Positions 40,901 to 42,781 of a stretch of DNA of 42,781 nucleotides are shown one piece after another; the first letter of the stretch is position 1, and every line of letters begins with the position of its first letter. A model generated the notes under the pieces. That model worked only from the letters and a program-made list of their open reading frames with translations. It ran no database searches and was not told where the DNA came from. The DNA lies in the IMG/VR virus record IMGVR_UViG_3300029448_000033, positions 8,257-51,037 of that record; one strand, written 5' to 3'. The DNA is from a virus. A program made the position numbers and the translations under genes.

Positions 40901-42781
40901 GGTAAATGGGTAGGTCAACAACCCTCGCAACAAGAAGCCGAAAATAAGCTTCTTGCTTTCCGCTTATCTTTACCTAAAGACTTACGCGACAGGCAAAAAG
41001 AACACGACCGAATTTTACAAGAGAAAGCTGATGTAGTTTCATCCGTAGAAACTAGCCTTAACAGATTATCTTCGGGCGTAAGAGATGAGACAACCACAGC
41101 ACCAACACCTTCGGACGAAGAGATAAAACAAATAGTATCCAAACTAGAGAATAGTGTAACAGAAGAACAAGTAGTTGAAGCTATTAATTTATTAGCAGAA
41201 GAAAACCAAGCAGACTCTGTTTCCATACAGTCAGAATTAGTATCCGTGTTAGTGAATAGTGCACTAGGTTCTGATACTGCTGCATCATCTGAAATTGTAG
41301 AAGAGTCTTACCCTACTAAAAAATTAGAAGATGATAAGGAAACCGTAGAAGAAGCAGTAGATAATTTAAAGAACTCCGAAGAGAGAACAGCACAAGAACT
41401 TGCTGAACTTCACGCCCCTGAAACACCTGCGGTTAAAGAGGAGGAAGCAGAGCAACTAAATGTTAACGCTCAAAAGTTAAGTAATGAATCTAAGAAGAAA
41501 TCAGATAAAGATTTAAAAGACTTAGGGGTTAAGAAAAAGAAAGTAGCTAAGAAGAAAACAGCTAAGAAGAAAACAGCTAAGAAGAAAGTAGCTAAGAAGA
41601 AAGTAGCTAAGAAGAAAGTAGCTACATCTAAAACTAAACTTAAAGACAACGAGTTTATTTCAGATAAGAAAACTTCTATAGAGGTAAATGCTTTCAACGC
41701 ATTGGTTGCCGCAGGAGAACCTGTGCAACTAGCGTCAGGTAAATATGGTATGCCTATTAGAAATAAAGTACCTAAAGATTATTACGAAAAGAAGTCAGAG
41801 CTACTAGCTAAGAAAATAAATGAAAGGTATCCTAAAAAGAAAATATCTTCTCGCGGTCTTGTAGGTTTAAAAGGGAATGATGGTAAAGTTATTAGAGGTG
41901 ATGACAATAAAGTATCCGCTTATGTATCTAAAGATGGTATAGGAGAATTTAATAACGACCCTGATACCGTTGCGCTTCTGTTAGAGCGTGGAGTTCCTGT
42001 TCGTATTCCTGAAGGAGATGATAACATAAACCCTAGGATTATATTTGAGGACTCTACTAGATTAGTTAAAGAGGTTTTATTCAGGGACAGATCAGTATCT
42101 TTAAATGTTATTAATGAGCCACTACCTACTTATGTAGAGGCACTTCAAAAAACAAAAGACTTAATTAATCTATTTGTATCTCCTGTACCCGACTCAGCAG
42201 GTTATGACTTTACAAATATTTTAGTACAGCTACGCCCCGAAGAAGCTCCCAAGGGAGAACCAAGATTACGAAAAGATGTTGCAGAGCAAGCGGCTGCTTC
42301 AGTTCAAATTGAAGCTAAACTTTTAGAACAGCTATTGGCTGTTAGGCAGCAGTTGATATCAGATGGTTTAGTTTACACTAAAGAAACTGAACAAGGCCCT
42401 GTTCTTCTTTTAAAGAAAGGAGCCGTTAATTCCTTCTTAGAGATATGGCCTTCTCTTGATATGAAGGGAACTGCTAGAGTGTTAGCTGATTCTTTACCTG
42501 TTGCAGGTAACCCTTCTAAAGAACCATCAACAGTTATAGCTAACTTCCTTAAAGATTTTGTATTAAATAATTCTTCGCTGGGGAGCAACTCGATGCCAGA
42601 GTTAGATACTATAGTTAATAGAACTAAGAGTAGGTATCTTAACCTACAGAAAAGAAGAGCTAACTCCCTTAAAGAAAAAGTATGGAAAGCCGCTAAGAAG
42701 CCACTTAATGATTCTCAGAATCCTGTAGAAGAAAGAGAGTTTGCTAGTTTAGTTGATCCAATAGTCGCAGCAGGTTTACCT
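37985..42781 (+). CDS. Giant (>1599 residue) virion protein, runs off window end
   Basis: GTG at 37985 follows the previous TAA directly; the frame is open to the last base, so the C-terminus is outside. Residues 1-440 are soluble and charged. Several Gly/Ala hydrophobic segments follow (about 452-468, IPSIVDIGIGVVGSYFTGGL at 507-540, GTGMIAGLFTAGITFGFSAF at 659-682, GAMMGALLGGLTGGLAGSLG at 780-803), compatible with membrane-inserting helices. A Glu/Lys-rich low-complexity region leads to a Lys-Ala repeat (1183-1213) and a further folded part. No lytic or protease motif was seen. It looks like a large ejected protein (T7 gp16 or N4 vRNAP-sized in role, not sequence). Confidence 0.6.
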   Translation, partial: MATLTDEPKKVSAETNPYTVAEPDISFNDFSFSSEELNQRQKFFEFSSYVRENHVDKGFKWTLDNERDLKQDIYDVFREDSLLLGNEEQTGQITEDYNPTRDQKLNLLEQWSPKKFEAIQNKISSSEGLAEEDQSLLDTYFDAAKKDLIDEGEFAFATIGDDLKINSEVFSKGDYKENIKNALDAGILNPEQVHSVWGSSQEIQGSGGLKYYQFKEHADVNSEITEAFKDFRNKSFNTAYDEASALEDAEEKSAKRTLAIIYDDVQTASLEELKEGGVNSHYVNNLRRALTKARKLDRGLDEASAPSKQAIYNWLEESMTQRDMLNTDYNEKDLSANIKRAGLSGVVVHPQLMAKKQDFLTAINSFDLTEFEKKAAIEKRDTALEQNYYEYDKLLTTATSTSEDWIAHKTSLAGENKSNRDIFDSFLADKDNYSNFTNLRAAAWDAVVHGGFGTILAAIPAMAGSQGARDYMIEVAEDASRRHQVANLFGRWEGAGGTFVQVGEVFIPSIVDIGIGVVGSYFTGGLAALPTAGYLTFKQGIRSGVKAATKNSLAKQVATNSSHTVLKAMDQTVVNGAINASADVVKANGLKTFWNEFGTQTIKLSGSTANRRISGVILPAFTRSAGSTYANVYNVLAQKDKDLPEGERLGHDNIHKSALGTGMIAGLFTAGITFGFSAFGKGGLEKALEKGLTGKEIGHILKRIGAGVNRIGHVDSRNLASAVVTAGLKKNTLFKNAFGSIKELSGDMLSEAFEEGIDEAFNTALVQSATQDNLDFKEIAHGAMMGALLGGLTGGLAGSLGSGIRRTTMAMGLTDSTQQQDALASSITDNIIAKLEEANSPLAAQEVKRFTRAVVSGAEITPSVGARERGETTIEAPVALRDDQTLPLMDRSDRVRETTVQLAEEEESHRVFDRYTRRQHASALEALADETEEGSAEPLILSSSKEIEAAKADPDYVVSDTGEVLGVRNPFTGKWVGQQPSQQEAENKLLAFRLSLPKDLRDRQKEHDRILQEKADVVSSVETSLNRLSSGVRDETTTAPTPSDEEIKQIVSKLENSVTEEQVVEAINLLAEENQADSVSIQSELVSVLVNSALGSDTAASSEIVEESYPTKKLEDDKETVEEAVDNLKNSEERTAQELAELHAPETPAVKEEEAEQLNVNAQKLSNESKKKSDKDLKDLGVKKKKVAKKKTAKKKTAKKKVAKKKVAKKKVATSKTKLKDNEFISDKKTSIEVNAFNALVAAGEPVQLASGKYGMPIRNKVPKDYYEKKSELLAKKINERYPKKKISSRGLVGLKGNDGKVIRGDDNKVSAYVSKDGIGEFNNDPDTVALLLERGVPVRIPEGDDNINPRIIFEDSTRLVKEVLFRDRSVSLNVINEPLPTYVEALQKTKDLINLFVSPVPDSAGYDFTNILVQLRPEEAPKGEPRLRKDVAEQAAASVQIEAKLLEQLLAVRQQLISDGLVYTKETEQGPVLLLKKGAVNSFLEIWPSLDMKGTARVLADSLPVAGNPSKEPSTVIANFLKDFVLNNSSLGSNSMPELDTIVNRTKSRYLNLQKRRANSLKEKVWKAAKKPLNDSQNPVEEREFASLVDPIVAAGLP
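41531..41623 (+). repeat. 15-base tandem repeat encoding KKK(V/T)A units
   Basis: Six units of a 15-base repeat (AAGAAGAAAGTAGCT and close variants with ACA) encode KKKKVA then five KKK(T/V)A units, residues 1183-1213 of the giant virion protein. Nucleotide identity is very high between units, so the array is recent or homogenised. The peptide resembles histone H1 / bacterial H1-like C-terminal tails. Confidence 0.85.

Noticed and set aside
41470-41697. Minus-strand frame with repeated FFLA hydrophobic units resembling a membrane protein
   Set aside because: It is the reverse complement of the KKKVA repeat of the giant virion gene; composition is fully explained by the sense strand.
1-42781. 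CRISPR arrays, tRNA genes, integrase/attachment sites, insertion sequences
   Set aside because: No spaced direct-repeat array, cloverleaf, recombinase motif or terminal inverted repeats with a transposase were seen on reading both strands.
1-42781. Window being a complete circular genome
   Set aside because: First and last genes are both cut by the window ends and no shared terminal sequence is seen; contiguity of the giant gene with the portal gene cannot be judged here.

Overview
This window is a contiguous stretch of the genome of a tailed double-stranded DNA bacteriophage, most likely a short-tailed (podovirus-like) marine phage. It holds a portal-like protein, scaffold, major capsid protein, terminase, a DNA polymerase A/primase-helicase replication set, a lysis cassette and a trio of internal virion proteins. 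There is no tape-measure, sheath, tail-tube or baseplate gene, no integrase, no tRNA and no CRISPR array. The small-protein families and fibre repeats recall uncultured marine phage genomes; that is memory of families, not a search. The host cannot be named. Operon-leading genes lack Shine-Dalgarno sequences, and several have a -10 hexamer only about 5-9 nt before the start codon, which points to leaderless transcripts.

Layout: (1) bases 1-24813, plus strand. Portal-like gene (5' end outside the window) and scaffold; a chain of very small basic proteins; two proteins with a shared N-terminal module, one carrying a trypsin-like His/Asp/Ser triad; a lone minus-strand lipoprotein; a 280-bp leader with direct repeats and a hairpin; the major capsid protein; about a dozen structural or unknown genes; a 2284-residue fibre; then holin-like proteins, an overlapping spanin-like pair, an amidase endolysin and two nuclease/peptidase-like genes. 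(2) bases 24790-34081, minus strand, one early/replication operon. In transcription order: small terminase-like HTH protein, two small proteins, RuvC-like resolvase, SF2 helicase, Cas4/RecB-like nuclease, a possible ssDNA-binding protein, a small protein, DNA polymerase A, primase-helicase and a small protein paralogous to one near the operon start. (3) bases 34123-42781, plus strand. Large terminase followed by three helical proteins of 230, 421 and more than 1599 residues, the last running off the window.

Genes inside operons are mostly chained by 1-4 base overlaps (TAATG, ATGA), suggesting translational coupling, while several operon heads carry TTGAnn/TATAAT-type promoters abutting the start codon. 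The points most worth following are the trypsin-like protein between scaffold and capsid genes, the leaderless/SD-less expression pattern, the polymerase Leu at the E. coli 762 position, the divergent terminase subunits, the embedded spanin pair, the stem-loop cluster beside the polymerase gene, and the histone-H1-like lysine repeat in the giant virion protein.
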